Below, piece by piece: positions 35,186 to 44,058 of a stretch of 64,000 bases of DNA. The translations under genes and the position numbers were made by a program. The notes under the pieces were generated by a model that worked only from the letters and a program-made list of their open reading frames with translations, did no database searches and was not told where the DNA came from. Each line of letters opens with the position of its first letter. Position 1 is the stretch's first letter. Source of the stretch: Streptomyces sp. TP-A0356 (lineage in GTDB: Bacteria; Actinomycetota; Actinomycetes; Streptomycetales; Streptomycetaceae); assembly GCF_001417775.1 (NCBI RefSeq), contig NZ_BBZJ01000017.1, forward strand, positions 62,001 through 126,000, written 5' to 3'.

Positions 35186-35240
35186 GAAACCGGCGCGGAT
35201 GGGAACGATTCGCTCCTTCCCGTTCGTCCTCCCGAGCAGG

Positions 35241-36689
35241 ATGAACAAGACGATCAGGCGAGCTTCCGTCTTCGTGCTGCTGCTCGTGCTCGCTCTGCTG
35301 GGCAGGGCGACCTGGGTGCAGTTCTACGACGGCAAGGCGCTCGCGGACGACCAGAACAACCGACGCCGGACGATCAAGACGTACGCACAGCCGCTGGGCA
35401 ACATCATCGTGTCCGGCAGCGCGATCACCGGTTCCGCGCAGACGACGAGCGGTGACCTGAAGTACAAGCGCACGTACAGGAACGGCAAGCTGTACGCGGC
35501 CGTCACGGGTTACAGCTCGCAGGTCTACGGCACGACCCAGCTGGAGGGCGTGTACCAGAACCTCCTCGACGGCACCGACAGCCGACTGAAGAACCCGTTC
35601 GGCGCCCTCACCGGTCAGCAGGCCAAGCCGGGAGACGTGGTCACGACGATCGACCCGGCCGTGCAGAAGGCGGCGTACGACGCCCTTGGCGGGAAGAAGG
35701 GCGGGGCCGTCGCGATCGACCCGACCACGGGCAGGATCCTCGCGTCCGTCTCCACCCCGTCGTACGACCCGACGACGCTCAGTGCCGGCGACAGCACCGC
35801 CTGGCAGCGGCTGACCCAGGACCCCGCCCAGCCGATGACCAACCGCGCGCTGCGCCAGCCGCTGCCGCCGGGCTCGACGTTCAAGCTGGTGGTGGCGGCG
35901 GCCGCGCTGGAGAACGGGCTGTACTCGTCGGTTGACGAGCCCACCAGGAGCCCCGACCCGTACACGCTGCCGGGCACCACCCGGACGCTGTCGAACGAGA
36001 ACCCGAACGCACCTTGCGTGAACGCCCCGCTCCGTACCGCACTGCAGTACTCCTGCAACAACGTCTTCGCGAAGCTGGCCGTCGACCTCGGCCAGGACAA
36101 GGTGAAGGCGACGGCCGAGAAGTTCGGCTTCAACGACCAGGCGCAGGACGTGCCCATGCGGGCGTACCCGAGCGTGTACCCGTCGGGGATGGACCGGGCG
36201 CAGACGGCGCTGACCGGCATCGGCCAGTTCGACGTCACCGCCACCCCGCTGCAGATGGCCCTGGTGTCGGCGGCCATAGCCAACGGCGGCAGGCTCGTCT
36301 CGCCGCACATGGTGTCGCAGATCAGCGACGGCAACGGCGATGTGCTGCAGAACTACGACAAGCCCGGCTCGCGGCAGATCGTCAGCTCCTCGACCGCGGC
36401 GCAGTTGCAGTCGGCGATGCAGACGGTCGTCCAGCAGGGCACGGGTACCAACGCGCAGATACCGGGCGTCACCGTGGGCGGCAAGACGGGCACGGCCCAG
36501 CACGGGGAGAACAACAGCAAGACGCCCTACGCCTGGTTCACGTCGTACGCGAAGTCCGGCGGCAACGGCAAGGAGGTCGCCGTCGCGGTGATGGTCGAGC
36601 AGTCGGACGCGGCGCGCTCGGAGGTCAGCGGCAACGGGCTGGCCGCGCCGGTGGCGAGGGCCATGATGCAGGCGGCGCTGAAGAACTAG
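35241..36689 (+). CDS. Penicillin-binding protein, class B transpeptidase (PbpA-like)
   Basis: A 482-residue D,D-transpeptidase anchored by one N-terminal helix (about residues 7-24) with an extracytoplasmic catalytic domain that cross-links peptidoglycan. Active-site motifs are STFK (in PPGSTFKLV, near residue 217), SCN (in QYSCNNVF, near 272) and KTG (in VGGKTGTAQH, near 415). No PASTA repeats. The ATG at 35241 (MNKTIRRASVF) gives the standard N-terminus; AGCAGG is close. A further ATG at 35199 would add 14 residues. It is not beside rodA or a kinase, so it is probably an extra PbpA-type copy. Confidence 0.92.
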   Translation: MNKTIRRASVFVLLLVLALLGRATWVQFYDGKALADDQNNRRRTIKTYAQPLGNIIVSGSAITGSAQTTSGDLKYKRTYRNGKLYAAVTGYSSQVYGTTQLEGVYQNLLDGTDSRLKNPFGALTGQQAKPGDVVTTIDPAVQKAAYDALGGKKGGAVAIDPTTGRILASVSTPSYDPTTLSAGDSTAWQRLTQDPAQPMTNRALRQPLPPGSTFKLVVAAAALENGLYSSVDEPTRSPDPYTLPGTTRTLSNENPNAPCVNAPLRTALQYSCNNVFAKLAVDLGQDKVKATAEKFGFNDQAQDVPMRAYPSVYPSGMDRAQTALTGIGQFDVTATPLQMALVSAAIANGGRLVSPHMVSQISDGNGDVLQNYDKPGSRQIVSSSTAAQLQSAMQTVVQQGTGTNAQIPGVTVGGKTGTAQHGENNSKTPYAWFTSYAKSGGNGKEVAVAVMVEQSDAARSEVSGNGLAAPVARAMMQAALKN

Positions 36690-36709
36690 GCCCAGCGGGG
36701 ACAACCCCA

Positions 36710-36740
36710 CCGGGGACAACCCTGTCGGGGTTGTCCCCGG
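36710..36740. terminator. Bidirectional hairpin between convergent genes
   Basis: CCGGGGACAACCC (36710-36722) pairs with GGGTTGTCCCCGG (36728-36740) around a 5-nt loop. A partial third copy (GGGGACAACCCC at about 36697-36708) precedes it. It lies 20 bp after the penicillin-binding protein gene and just past the stop of the convergent permease. Confidence 0.88.
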
Positions 36741-36744
36741 GAGC

Positions 36745-38196
36745 TCACTTCACCCCGAGGATCTGCTCCACCGGGTCGATCGCGAAGTACACCAGGAACA
36801 GCGCCGACACGCCCCACAGCAGCCAGTGGACCTCCTTGGCCTTGCGGAGGACCGCCTTGATGACGACGTACGACAGGAATCCGGCGCCGATGCCGTCGGT
36901 GATCGAGTACGTGAACGGCATCGCGGCGATGGTCAGGAACGCCGGGATGGCGATCTCGTACCGGTCCCAGTCGATGTGCTTGACGTGGGTCATCATCAGG
37001 AAGCCGACCGCGATCAGGGCCGGTGCGGCGGCCTGGAGCGGGACGATGGTCAGCAGCGGGCTGAGGAAGAGCGCGAGGCCGAAGAGGCCGCCGGTGACCA
37101 GATTGGCGAACCCGGTGCGGGCCCCCTCACCGACCCCGGCCGCGGACTCGATGTAGGCGGTGTTGGACGAGCCGGAGGCGACACCGCCGGCCACCGCGGC
37201 GGCGCCGTCGATGAACAGGACGCGGCCGATGCCCGGCACCTTGCCGTCCTCGTCGAGCAGTCCGGCTTCCGCGCTGATGCCGACGATGGTGCCCATGGCG
37301 TCGAAGAAGTCCGACAGGATCAGGGTGAAGACCAGCAGGACCACGGTGAGCGCCCCGGTCTTCCCGAAGGCGCCGAACAGGCTGAAGTGACCGACGAGTC
37401 CGAAGTCGGGGGTGGCCACGAGCTTGTCGGGCACCTTCGGGGTGGTCAGGCCCCAGCTCTTGACGTCGGCGGCGGCGTTGATGAGGATCGCGACCACGGT
37501 CATGGTCACGATGCTGATCAGGATCGCCCCCTTCACTCTGCGCGCGAGCAGCGCGATGGTCAGCAGCACACCCAGGCAGAACACCAGCACGGGCCAGCCG
37601 GTCAGCCGGCCGACGGCGCCCAACTGCACCGGCACGGTGGTGTTCGCCGCGTCCGGGATACGGCTGACGAACCCGGCGTCGACGAAGCCGATGAAGGCGA
37701 TGAAGAGACCGATACCGACGCCGATGGCCTGCTTGAGCTGCTGCGGGATGGCGTTCATGATCGCCTCCCGTAGTCCGGTGAGGACCAGGACGCAGATCAG
37801 GATGCCCTCGATGACCACGAGGCCCATGGCGTCGGCCCAGCTCATCAGCGGGGCCAGCTGGAAGGCGACGACCGCGTTGAGGCCGAGGCCCGCGGCGATG
37901 GCGAGTGGCAGATTGCCGCCGACGCCCATGACGATCGTCATGACACAGGCCACCAGGGCGGTGGCGGTGACCAGTTGGCCCGTGTCGAGCTGGTGGCCGA
38001 ACTTGTCCTTGGCGCTGCCCAGGATGATCGGATTCAGGACAAGGATGTAGGCCATGGTGAAGAACGTGGCGAAGCCGCCGCGTATCTCACGGCCGAGGGT
38101 GGAGCCCCGTTCGGAGATCCTGAAGTACCGGTCGACCCCGTTCACCGCGGGGGGAGCGGCAGTTGACCGGTCGGCCGCCTTCTGCGTGTCGGACAT
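36745..38196 (-). CDS. NCS2/AzgA-type purine permease (adenine/guanine/hypoxanthine)
   Basis: A 483-residue membrane protein of the AzgA-like branch of the nucleobase transporter superfamily, importing purine bases by proton symport. Recognised from FATFFTMAYILVLNPIIL near residue 47, VLLVFTLILSDFFDAMGTIVGIS and ASGSSNTAYIESAAGVGEGARTG. About twelve to fourteen hydrophobic segments. The ATG at 38196 has GAGGAG seven bases ahead; a 100-codon upstream extension of the open frame is not hydrophobic and is ignored. Single gene. Confidence 0.92.
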   Translation of the reverse strand: MSDTQKAADRSTAAPPAVNGVDRYFRISERGSTLGREIRGGFATFFTMAYILVLNPIILGSAKDKFGHQLDTGQLVTATALVACVMTIVMGVGGNLPLAIAAGLGLNAVVAFQLAPLMSWADAMGLVVIEGILICVLVLTGLREAIMNAIPQQLKQAIGVGIGLFIAFIGFVDAGFVSRIPDAANTTVPVQLGAVGRLTGWPVLVFCLGVLLTIALLARRVKGAILISIVTMTVVAILINAAADVKSWGLTTPKVPDKLVATPDFGLVGHFSLFGAFGKTGALTVVLLVFTLILSDFFDAMGTIVGISAEAGLLDEDGKVPGIGRVLFIDGAAAVAGGVASGSSNTAYIESAAGVGEGARTGFANLVTGGLFGLALFLSPLLTIVPLQAAAPALIAVGFLMMTHVKHIDWDRYEIAIPAFLTIAAMPFTYSITDGIGAGFLSYVVIKAVLRKAKEVHWLLWGVSALFLVYFAIDPVEQILGVK

Positions 38197-38404
38197 GGCG
38201 ATACTCCTCGTTGCCTGATGAACCGGTGCGGGATGCTGGCTGGATTGTTCCCGCGGTGAACCGGTTTCAGGTTTTCTCCGTGTTACGGAATCGAGTTCGG
38301 CCTGCCATACGACGTTCGAGGACCTGTACGGACACTGCTGCGCTTCCGGATCGCGCCCGGAATGATCTCCAGAAGCGAAAGTGTCGCTGGGCCTCCTCCC
38401 GCCC

Positions 38405-38557
38405 GCATCGATCGACGTACCCGGTGGGCGGGGCGGGGACGGCACGCACCGGGAGACGACGATCGACCGCCTGCGGTTCGCGGCGGACGGGATCACCGAG
38501 CCGGTGGTGCCGACCCTGGAGCCGATCGGGCCCGTAAGGGACGGGCGCCCTTGCTGA
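38405..38557 (+). pseudogene. C-terminal stub of a family 43 glycoside hydrolase-like gene
   Basis: A plus-strand frame ending in TGA at 38555 reads ...GGDGTHRETTIDRLRFAADGITEPVVPTLE..., the usual ending of GH43 beta-xylosidase/arabinofuranosidase catalytic domains (PGGDGxxRETxID.L.F..DG.I.PVVPTLE). Nothing matching the remaining ~300 residues is found upstream, where the next gene is the divergent purine permease. It looks like the tail of a deleted gene. Confidence 0.55.
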
Positions 38558-38573
38558 CCGGCCCTCTTACCGG

Positions 38574-39368
38574 CTAACCGACGAAGTACGTCGGGTTGGG
38601 GAGCTTGTACGTCTTGTCGGCGTAACCCCCTTCGAGGTCCGAGTACTGGTCGCCGAAGTTGGCGATGATGTCGTACCCGAGGGACTCGACGTGCTTGCGG
38701 GTGCCGGACTTGTACTGCACGGTCGTGCAGGTCCAGGTGCCCGGGGTGGCGCAGTCCTTCAGGTAGGACGGCGGGTTGGCGGCGTCCTTGAGGAACATGT
38801 GGTCGGCGTCGAGGTTGACGTCGGCGCCGGCCTTCTTCAGGTTCTGGACGGCGGCGGAGCGCTGCGACTCCTTGAGGCCGGAGTTGTAGAAGACCTCTAC
38901 GCCCTTGTCCTTGGCGTACTGGACGAGAGCGGGGGTGCCGGGGACGGACGGACGGTCCGCCTTGGCCACGTACTCGGCCCAGGTGGCCGAGTTGTACGTG
39001 TAGTTGGTCCTCTTCTCGTAGTCGAGGCTGAGCAGCAGCGTGTCGTCGATGTCGAACATGACCGCGGGCTTCTCGCCGTGGTGGTGCGCCTTGCGGGCCG
39101 CCCTGTCGATGTAGCGCCTGGCGTCCGCCTCGATGCGCGCCAGGTCCTTGGCGTAGGGGCTGTCCGGGGACGCCTGGTACACGCCGTTGCTGTCGAGCGT
39201 GGTGCCGTAATAGGTGTCGATGTCCTTGACCAGGAGCCCGATGTTGTAGGGCTCGTGGGTGGAGTTCGCTGTCGACTGACCGGCGGTGGCCGCGCCGGCG
39301 CCGTACAGGACCCCACCGGCGACGGCACAGGCGGCGGCGAGGGCCGCGATGCGAAGTGGCTTATGCAT
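38574..39368 (-). CDS. Secreted HAD superfamily acid phosphatase (class B/subclass IIIB)
   Basis: A 264-residue exported phosphatase. The N-terminus is a signal peptide (MHKPLRIAALAAACAVAGG..., cleavage probably after an AxA near residue 30). The HAD catalytic motif I is VMFDIDDTLLLSLDYE near residue 104; NSGLKESQR supplies motif II, and the late DQYSDLEGGYADKTYKLPNP is the usual end of plant-type/class B acid phosphatases. It likely frees phosphate from external esters. The ATG at 39368 is chosen because 25 codons upstream are Arg-rich and lack a signal. A TTCTACGCGCGTC motif lies 9 bp before it. Confidence 0.9.
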   Translation of the reverse strand: MHKPLRIAALAAACAVAGGVLYGAGAATAGQSTANSTHEPYNIGLLVKDIDTYYGTTLDSNGVYQASPDSPYAKDLARIEADARRYIDRAARKAHHHGEKPAVMFDIDDTLLLSLDYEKRTNYTYNSATWAEYVAKADRPSVPGTPALVQYAKDKGVEVFYNSGLKESQRSAAVQNLKKAGADVNLDADHMFLKDAANPPSYLKDCATPGTWTCTTVQYKSGTRKHVESLGYDIIANFGDQYSDLEGGYADKTYKLPNPTYFVG

Positions 39369-39376
39369 GACAGGAT

Positions 39377-39389
39377 TTCTACGCGCGTC
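39377..39389 (-). promoter_or_regulatory. GACGCGCGTAGAA motif upstream of the secreted phosphatase gene
   Basis: TTCTACGCGCGTC on the plus strand (GACGCGCGTAGAA in gene orientation) lies 9 bp before the ATG at 39368. The same 13-mer flanks the region before the secreted endonuclease/phosphatase gene at 58775, so it is a candidate shared regulatory site. Confidence 0.5.
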
Positions 39390-39471
39390 ACCACCCCGAG
39401 CGCGAGGCCCGTTGCCCGATCGAGACCTTCTCGGCCGGTACAACGGGCCGAGCGGCCCCGGCGGGGCGCCC

Positions 39472-41193
39472 TCAGCCCGCGTACGGGTCGGGCACCTGGC
39501 CCGGCCGGGCCAGGAACTCGAAGTCGCAGCCGGTGTCCGCCTGGGTGATCTGTGCGTTGTAGAGCACGCCGTAGCCGCGCTCGTACCGCGCGGGCGGCGG
39601 CGTCCACTGCGCCCGGCGGCGCTCCAACTCCTCGTCGTCCACGTTCAGCCGCAGGGTGCGCGCCTCGACGTCGAGCGTGATGGTGTCCCCGGTCCGTACG
39701 AGCGCCAGCGGCCCGCCGATGTACGACTCCGGCGCCACGTGCAGCACGCACGCGCCGTAACTCGTGCCGCTCATCCGGGCGTCGGAGATCCGCACCATGT
39801 CCCGCACACCCTGCTTGAGCAGGTGGTCGGGGATGGGCAGCATCCCGTACTCGGGCATGCCCGGGCCGCCCTTGGGACCGGCGCCGCGCAGCACCAGGAC
39901 GCTGTCCGCGGTGATGCCCAGGCCGGGGTCGTCGATGGTCCGCTGCATCGTCCTGTAGTCGTCGAAGACGACCGCCGGGCCGGTGTGCTTGAGCAGGTGC
40001 GGCTCGGCGGTGATGTGCTTGATGACGGCGCCGTCCGGGCAGAGGTTGCCGCGCAGGACGGCGACTCCGCCCTCCCGCGCGACCGGGTTGCCGCGGGGCC
40101 GGATGACGTCGTCGTCGTGCACCCGGGCGCCCGCGATCTGCTCGCGCAGGGTGTCGTACGACACCGTCGGCCGGTCCAGGTGCAACAGGTCCGTGAGCCG
40201 GGACAGGAACCCGGGAAGGCCGCCCGCGAAATGGAAGTCCTCCATGAGGTATCGCTCGCCACCGGGGCGGACGTTGGCGAGCACGGGGACCGTCCGGGCG
40301 ATGCGGTCGAAGTCGTCGAGCGTGAGCCGGACACCGGCCCGGCCGGCCATGGCGATCAGATGGATGACCGCGTTGGTCGAGCCGCCGAGCCCGAGAACCG
40401 TCAGCACCGCGTCCTCGAAGGCCTCGCGGGTGAGGATGTCGCTCAGTCTGCGGTCCCGGTGGACGAGTTCGACGATCCGCAGGCCGGACGCCGCGGCCAT
40501 GCGCTCGTGCCCGGAGTCGACTGCGGGGATGCTGGACGCGCCGGGCACGGTGACGCCGAGCGCCTCGGCGGCGGCCGTCAGGGTGGACGCCGTACCCATG
40601 GTCATGCAGTGCCCCGGCGAACGGGCGAGGCCGCTCTCCAGCTCCGCCATCTCGCAGTCGCCGATGAGCCCGGCGCGCCTGTCGTCCCAGTACTTCCACA
40701 TGTCGGTGCCGGAGCCGAGGACCTCGGTGCGCCAGTGGCCCGGCAGCATGGGCCCGGCGGGCACGAAGACGGTGGGCAGGTCGACGGAGGCGGCGCCCAT
40801 CAGCAGTGCGGGCGTGGACTTGTCGCAGCCTCCCATCAGCACGGCCCCGTCGACCGGGTACGAGCGCAGCAGCTCCTCGGCCTCCATGGCGAGCAGGTTG
40901 CGGTAGAGCATCGGGGTCGGCTTCTGGAAGGTCTCGCTCAGCGTGGAGACCGGGAACTCCAGCGGGAAGCCACCGGCCTGCCACACGCCCCGCTTCACGG
41001 CCTGGGCGCGGTCGCGGAGGTGGACGTGGCAGGGGTTGATGTCGGACCAGGGGTTGAGGAGGGCGATGACGGGCTTGCCCAGGTGCTCCTCGGGGAGATA
41101 GCCGAGCTGGCGGGTGCGGGCCCGGTGGCTGAAGGAGCGCAGCCCGTCCGTGCCGTACCACTGGTGGCTTCTGAGCTCTTCGGGCTTCTTCAT
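39472..41193 (-). CDS. IlvD/Edd family sugar-acid dehydratase (arabinonate/xylonate dehydratase-like)
   Basis: A 573-residue iron-sulfur dehydratase. The cluster cysteines are in NPWSDINPCHVHL near residue 55 and LMGGCDKSTPALLMGA near residue 125; the third is in the LARSPGHCMTMGTASTLTAAAEALG region. Sequence around MSGTSYGACVLHVAPESYIGGPLALVRTGD is typical of the sugar-acid branch (L-arabonate, D-xylonate) and not of IlvD for branched-chain amino acids. It would convert an aldonate to a 2-keto-3-deoxy acid. The ATG at 41193 overlaps the stop of the DHDPS-family gene, so GntR - DHDPS - dehydratase form an operon. Exact substrate uncertain. Confidence 0.87.
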   Translation of the reverse strand: MKKPEELRSHQWYGTDGLRSFSHRARTRQLGYLPEEHLGKPVIALLNPWSDINPCHVHLRDRAQAVKRGVWQAGGFPLEFPVSTLSETFQKPTPMLYRNLLAMEAEELLRSYPVDGAVLMGGCDKSTPALLMGAASVDLPTVFVPAGPMLPGHWRTEVLGSGTDMWKYWDDRRAGLIGDCEMAELESGLARSPGHCMTMGTASTLTAAAEALGVTVPGASSIPAVDSGHERMAAASGLRIVELVHRDRRLSDILTREAFEDAVLTVLGLGGSTNAVIHLIAMAGRAGVRLTLDDFDRIARTVPVLANVRPGGERYLMEDFHFAGGLPGFLSRLTDLLHLDRPTVSYDTLREQIAGARVHDDDVIRPRGNPVAREGGVAVLRGNLCPDGAVIKHITAEPHLLKHTGPAVVFDDYRTMQRTIDDPGLGITADSVLVLRGAGPKGGPGMPEYGMLPIPDHLLKQGVRDMVRISDARMSGTSYGACVLHVAPESYIGGPLALVRTGDTITLDVEARTLRLNVDDEELERRRAQWTPPPARYERGYGVLYNAQITQADTGCDFEFLARPGQVPDPYAG

Positions 41194-42098
41194 GTCGACC
41201 ACCCGGCGGCGATGGCGGCGACCTCGGCGCGCTCCTCGGTCGGCAGCGGCTTGCTCGGCGGGCGTACGTCGCGGCGGCACAGCCCGAGCGAGGCGAGGGC
41301 CTCCTTGACGACGGCGACGTTGTTGGCGGAGCCGTCCGCCGCTCGCAGTTCCTCGAAGCGGCGGATCTGCTCCCAGATCTTCATGGCGGCCGGATAGTCC
41401 CCCGCTCGAAGCGCTTCGATCATGTTCAGCGAGACGGCCGGGGCGACGTTCACGAGTCCGGAGGTGAAGCCGGTGGCGCCCGCCGAGAAGTACGAGGGGG
41501 CGTACGGCTCGGCGAGTCCCGCGACCCAGGCGAAGCGCTCCAGCCCGGCGTCCCTGGCGAAGGCGGCGAAGCGGGCGGCGTCCGGGACGGCGTACTTCAC
41601 GCCGATGACGTTCGGGCAGTGGTCGGCGAGCTCGGCGAGCCGGGCGCCGGGCAGCTGTGCGTTACGGATGTAGGGCACCACGCCCAGCTCGGGCACGGCC
41701 TCGGCGACGGCCCGGTGGTAGTCGACCCAGCCGCCCGCCGAGACGTAGGGATGCACGGGCTGGTGGACCATCACCATGCCGGCGCCCAGCTCACGGGCGT
41801 GCCGGGCGGAGGCGACGGCGGTGGGCACGTCGTGCCCCACACCGACGAGGATCGCGGCCCGCTCCCGGGCCTCCTGCACGGTCAACTCCGAGACGAGGCG
41901 GCGCTCTTCGGGGGTGAGGGCGTAGAACTCGCCGGTGTTGCCGCCCGGTGTCAGGGTCCTGATCCCGCCGTCGAGCAGCCGCCGCAGCAGGGCCCGGTGG
42001 GCGTCCCGGTCGATGGTGCCGTCCTCGGCGAACGGGGTCACCGGGATCGCCACCACGTCGGCCAGGGCCGCCCGCTGGTCCTCGAACGTCGTGGTCAT
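41190..42098 (-). CDS. DHDPS/NAL family dehydratase or aldolase acting on 2-keto-3-deoxy sugar acids
   Basis: A 302-residue TIM-barrel class I lyase. The Schiff-base lysine is in NVIGVKYAVPDA near residue 165, and LTPGGNTGEFYALTPEERRLVSEL near residue 50 is the family N-terminal motif. Being fused by a 4-bp overlap to a sugar-acid dehydratase gene, it probably acts on that enzyme's product, either splitting it (aldolase) or dehydrating it to 2-oxoglutarate semialdehyde (L-2-keto-3-deoxyarabonate dehydratase). It is unlikely to make lysine. ATG start in an ATGA overlap with the GntR gene. Confidence 0.88.
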   Translation of the reverse strand: MTTTFEDQRAALADVVAIPVTPFAEDGTIDRDAHRALLRRLLDGGIRTLTPGGNTGEFYALTPEERRLVSELTVQEARERAAILVGVGHDVPTAVASARHARELGAGMVMVHQPVHPYVSAGGWVDYHRAVAEAVPELGVVPYIRNAQLPGARLAELADHCPNVIGVKYAVPDAARFAAFARDAGLERFAWVAGLAEPYAPSYFSAGATGFTSGLVNVAPAVSLNMIEALRAGDYPAAMKIWEQIRRFEELRAADGSANNVAVVKEALASLGLCRRDVRPPSKPLPTEERAEVAAIAAGWST

Positions 42099-42757
42099 GC
42101 CTGACCGTCCTCTCCCTGGGCGTCGGCCGCGGGGAAGGCCCGCCGCACGAACGACTCGATGTGGGCGTGCAGGGCGCCGGCCGCGCCGTCGGCATCACCC
42201 TCCAGGGCGAGCCGCAGGATCGCCCGGTGTTCGGTGGCCTCCCGCTCCCAGGAGGGATCGGCGGCCCAGGCGACAGCGGAGACGAGGGCGGCCTGGTCGC
42301 GGACGTCGTCGAGCATCCGGCCGAGCAGCGGATTGCCGCACGGCAGGTACAGGGCGCGGTGGAACTCCCGGTTGGCCAGGGCACGTTCGGCGGTGTCCGT
42401 GGCCGCGTCCGCGCGGTGCAACGCGTCGCGCGCGGCGTCCAGGGAGGCGCCGCGGCGCACCGAGCGGCGCAGCGCCTCGGGCTCCAGCAGCAGGCGCACG
42501 TCGTAGACCTCGCGTGCCATGTCCGCGTCCACCATGCGCACCGTGACGCCCTTGTACTGGCTCATCACGACGAGCCCGGTGCCGGCCAGGGTCTTGAGCG
42601 CCTCGCGGACGGGGGTCTTCGACACCCCGAACTGTGCGGCGAGTTCGGCTTCGACCAGGGCCTGACCGGGCGTCAGCTGCCCGGTGAGGATGCGGTGTTT
42701 GATCCCCTCCAGCACGAACTGTGTGCGGGAGGGGATCGGCGTCGGCACAGAGGTCAT
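42095..42757 (-). CDS. GntR family regulator, FadR/FCD subfamily
   Basis: A 220-residue regulator with a GntR winged helix (residues ~8-75: LTPGQALVEAELAAQFGVSKTPVREALKTLAGTGLVV) and an all-helical FCD domain with the metal-binding histidines (EFHRALYLPCGN; TEHRAILRLALEGD; ALHAHIESF). It heads the sugar-acid dehydratase operon and probably controls it, responding to a pathway intermediate. A cluster of repeats lies upstream (42777-42832). Confidence 0.92.
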   Translation of the reverse strand: MTSVPTPIPSRTQFVLEGIKHRILTGQLTPGQALVEAELAAQFGVSKTPVREALKTLAGTGLVVMSQYKGVTVRMVDADMAREVYDVRLLLEPEALRRSVRRGASLDAARDALHRADAATDTAERALANREFHRALYLPCGNPLLGRMLDDVRDQAALVSAVAWAADPSWEREATEHRAILRLALEGDADGAAGALHAHIESFVRRAFPAADAQGEDGQA

Positions 42758-42776
42758 GCGCGCCTCTCGGATGTCT

Positions 42777-42832
42777 CGTACCGGATCTCACGTACCGGAT
42801 CTCACGTATCGCGTCTCATATATGACGTATGA
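42777..42832. promoter_or_regulatory. Tandem 14-bp repeats and TCATACGTC/TCATATATGA operator region of the GntR operon
   Basis: Three 14-bp units, CGTACCGGATCTCA (42777-42790, 42791-42804) and the variant CGTATCGCGTCTCA (42805-42818), run into a perfect palindrome TCATATATGA (42816-42825) and TGACGTATGA (42823-42832; TCATACGTCA on the minus strand). It lies 20-75 bp upstream of the GntR start. The last element matches the CATACGTC array before the sugar ABC operon. Confidence 0.6.
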
Positions 42833-42943
42833 AGTACGACGCGACGAAGGTAGGAGCGCGCATGTGTTTCGTCAACGCTTCTGACAAAGGAAGGCGAAGT
42901 CCCTCGCGTGGAGGTGCCGCCCGCCCCGCTCCACCGCAGCCGG

Positions 42944-43531
42944 CTATGGCCTCCAACCGGGATCACGGCCGCTCAAGCCGACCGCGCGGTCCAGAAGCGG
43001 CGCGTCCGCCGGGACCGGCACCACCGGGCCGAAGAGACCCTGGGGGCGGTTCGGTTCGTCGGCCGCCGCCAGGAGGAAGCCGTGCGCCGCCTCGAGAGCG
43101 GCCGGGTCGGGCTCGTAGTCCTGGCCGGTGGCGCGGGCCAGGTCCCAGCCGTGGATCACCAGTTCGTCGACCGCGACGGCGCCCGCGACCGCGCCCGGCA
43201 GGGGCACGCCGCCCGCCCGGGTCTCGCCGGTCCAGGCCGCCGGGTCGCGCCAGGCCTCGGCCAGTTCGTCCAGCACCTTGGGCAGTTCCTCGCGCCAGCC
43301 GGGCCCGATGTCCGGCACCGCGGCGTTCGGGCTGGTGTCCGTGGTGACGCCGAGATCCTTGCGTCCGGCGTCCCGGAAGGCGGCCGCGAGGCCGAGCAGA
43401 TGGCCCAGCATGTTGCGCACGGCGCACCCCGGACAGGGCGTCACGTCCGTGAGCTGCCCGTCGCGGACCCCGGCCGCGAGCCGGGCGACGATCAGCGTCT
43501 GCGGTCCCAGGTCGACAATCGTGTCGGTCAT
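42944..43531 (-). CDS. TIGR03086-type DinB/mycothiol-dependent maleylpyruvate isomerase-like protein
   Basis: A 195-residue protein of the TIGR03086 (DinB-like four-helix) family. Family features are VTPCPGCAVRNMLGHLLGLAAAFRDAG near residue 30 (first metal histidine) and VDELVIHGWDLARATGQ near residue 125 (second histidine). Members use mycothiol or a bound metal; the reaction of this one is unknown. The ATG at 43531 has an excellent GGAGGAG ribosome site; 25 upstream codons in the open frame lack one. Single gene. Confidence 0.88.
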   Translation of the reverse strand: MTDTIVDLGPQTLIVARLAAGVRDGQLTDVTPCPGCAVRNMLGHLLGLAAAFRDAGRKDLGVTTDTSPNAAVPDIGPGWREELPKVLDELAEAWRDPAAWTGETRAGGVPLPGAVAGAVAVDELVIHGWDLARATGQDYEPDPAALEAAHGFLLAAADEPNRPQGLFGPVVPVPADAPLLDRAVGLSGRDPGWRP

Positions 43532-43635
43532 GTTCTCCTCCGGAGTCTTCTCTCTGGAAGGAAGACCGTCGGCGTCCGCGAAACTCATCGCCCGCACGCC
43601 TGCCACTGGGTCCGCTCAGGGGCCGTCCGTCCCGC

Positions 43636-44058
43636 TCAGGCGGCCGTCCGGTCCCGGACGGTCGCGGGGCGCCGCCCGCCGCGCACCAGGTCACGCAGCG
43701 AGGGCCCGCCCCGCAGACACCACAGCGCGATCACCGGGTCGCAGATCGCGCAGCCCAGGGACGAGTCGTGGAGGAAGGGGACGATGGGGCTGCCCTTGAG
43801 GTGGTGCACGACGTCCCACGCGGTGTGCAGCAGCCAGCCGATCCCGATGAAGGTCCAGGACTCCAGGCCCCGGTAGGCGACGTACGTGCAGAGCGCGGTG
43901 AACGCGAACTCCCAGCCGCCGAGGCCGCCGCCGCTGAGATAGGCGGCGCCCGCTCCGGCGACCATGACGGCGTTGAGGCGCCGCCGGTGCGGTTCGCGCA
44001 GGAGGGACATCAGGAACGCGTAGAGGGCGCCGATGACGATCGGCATGACGTACTGCAT
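43636..44058 (-). CDS. Small membrane protein (DUF6010-like)
   Basis: A 140-residue protein with about four hydrophobic segments (residues 3-17, 28-42, 50-62, 70-84), then a histidine/cysteine-containing region (LLHTAWDVVHHLKGSPIVPFLHDSSLGCAICDPVIALWC) and a basic tail. The pattern resembles a small actinobacterial membrane family (DUF6010 as far as I can tell). Function unknown; the conserved HTAWDVVHH looks like a metal site. ATG with AGGAGAAGG upstream. Confidence 0.78.
   Translation of the reverse strand: MQYVMPIVIGALYAFLMSLLREPHRRRLNAVMVAGAGAAYLSGGGLGGWEFAFTALCTYVAYRGLESWTFIGIGWLLHTAWDVVHHLKGSPIVPFLHDSSLGCAICDPVIALWCLRGGPSLRDLVRGGRRPATVRDRTAA

Noticed and set aside
36750..38200. A purine riboswitch for the AzgA-type permease
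   Set aside because: The leader upstream of 38196 lacks the conserved purine aptamer loops; only a normal ribosome site is seen.
39286..41397. A 703-codon plus-strand frame opposite the IlvD/Edd dehydratase
   Set aside because: Antisense shadow of a gene with intact iron-sulfur motifs.
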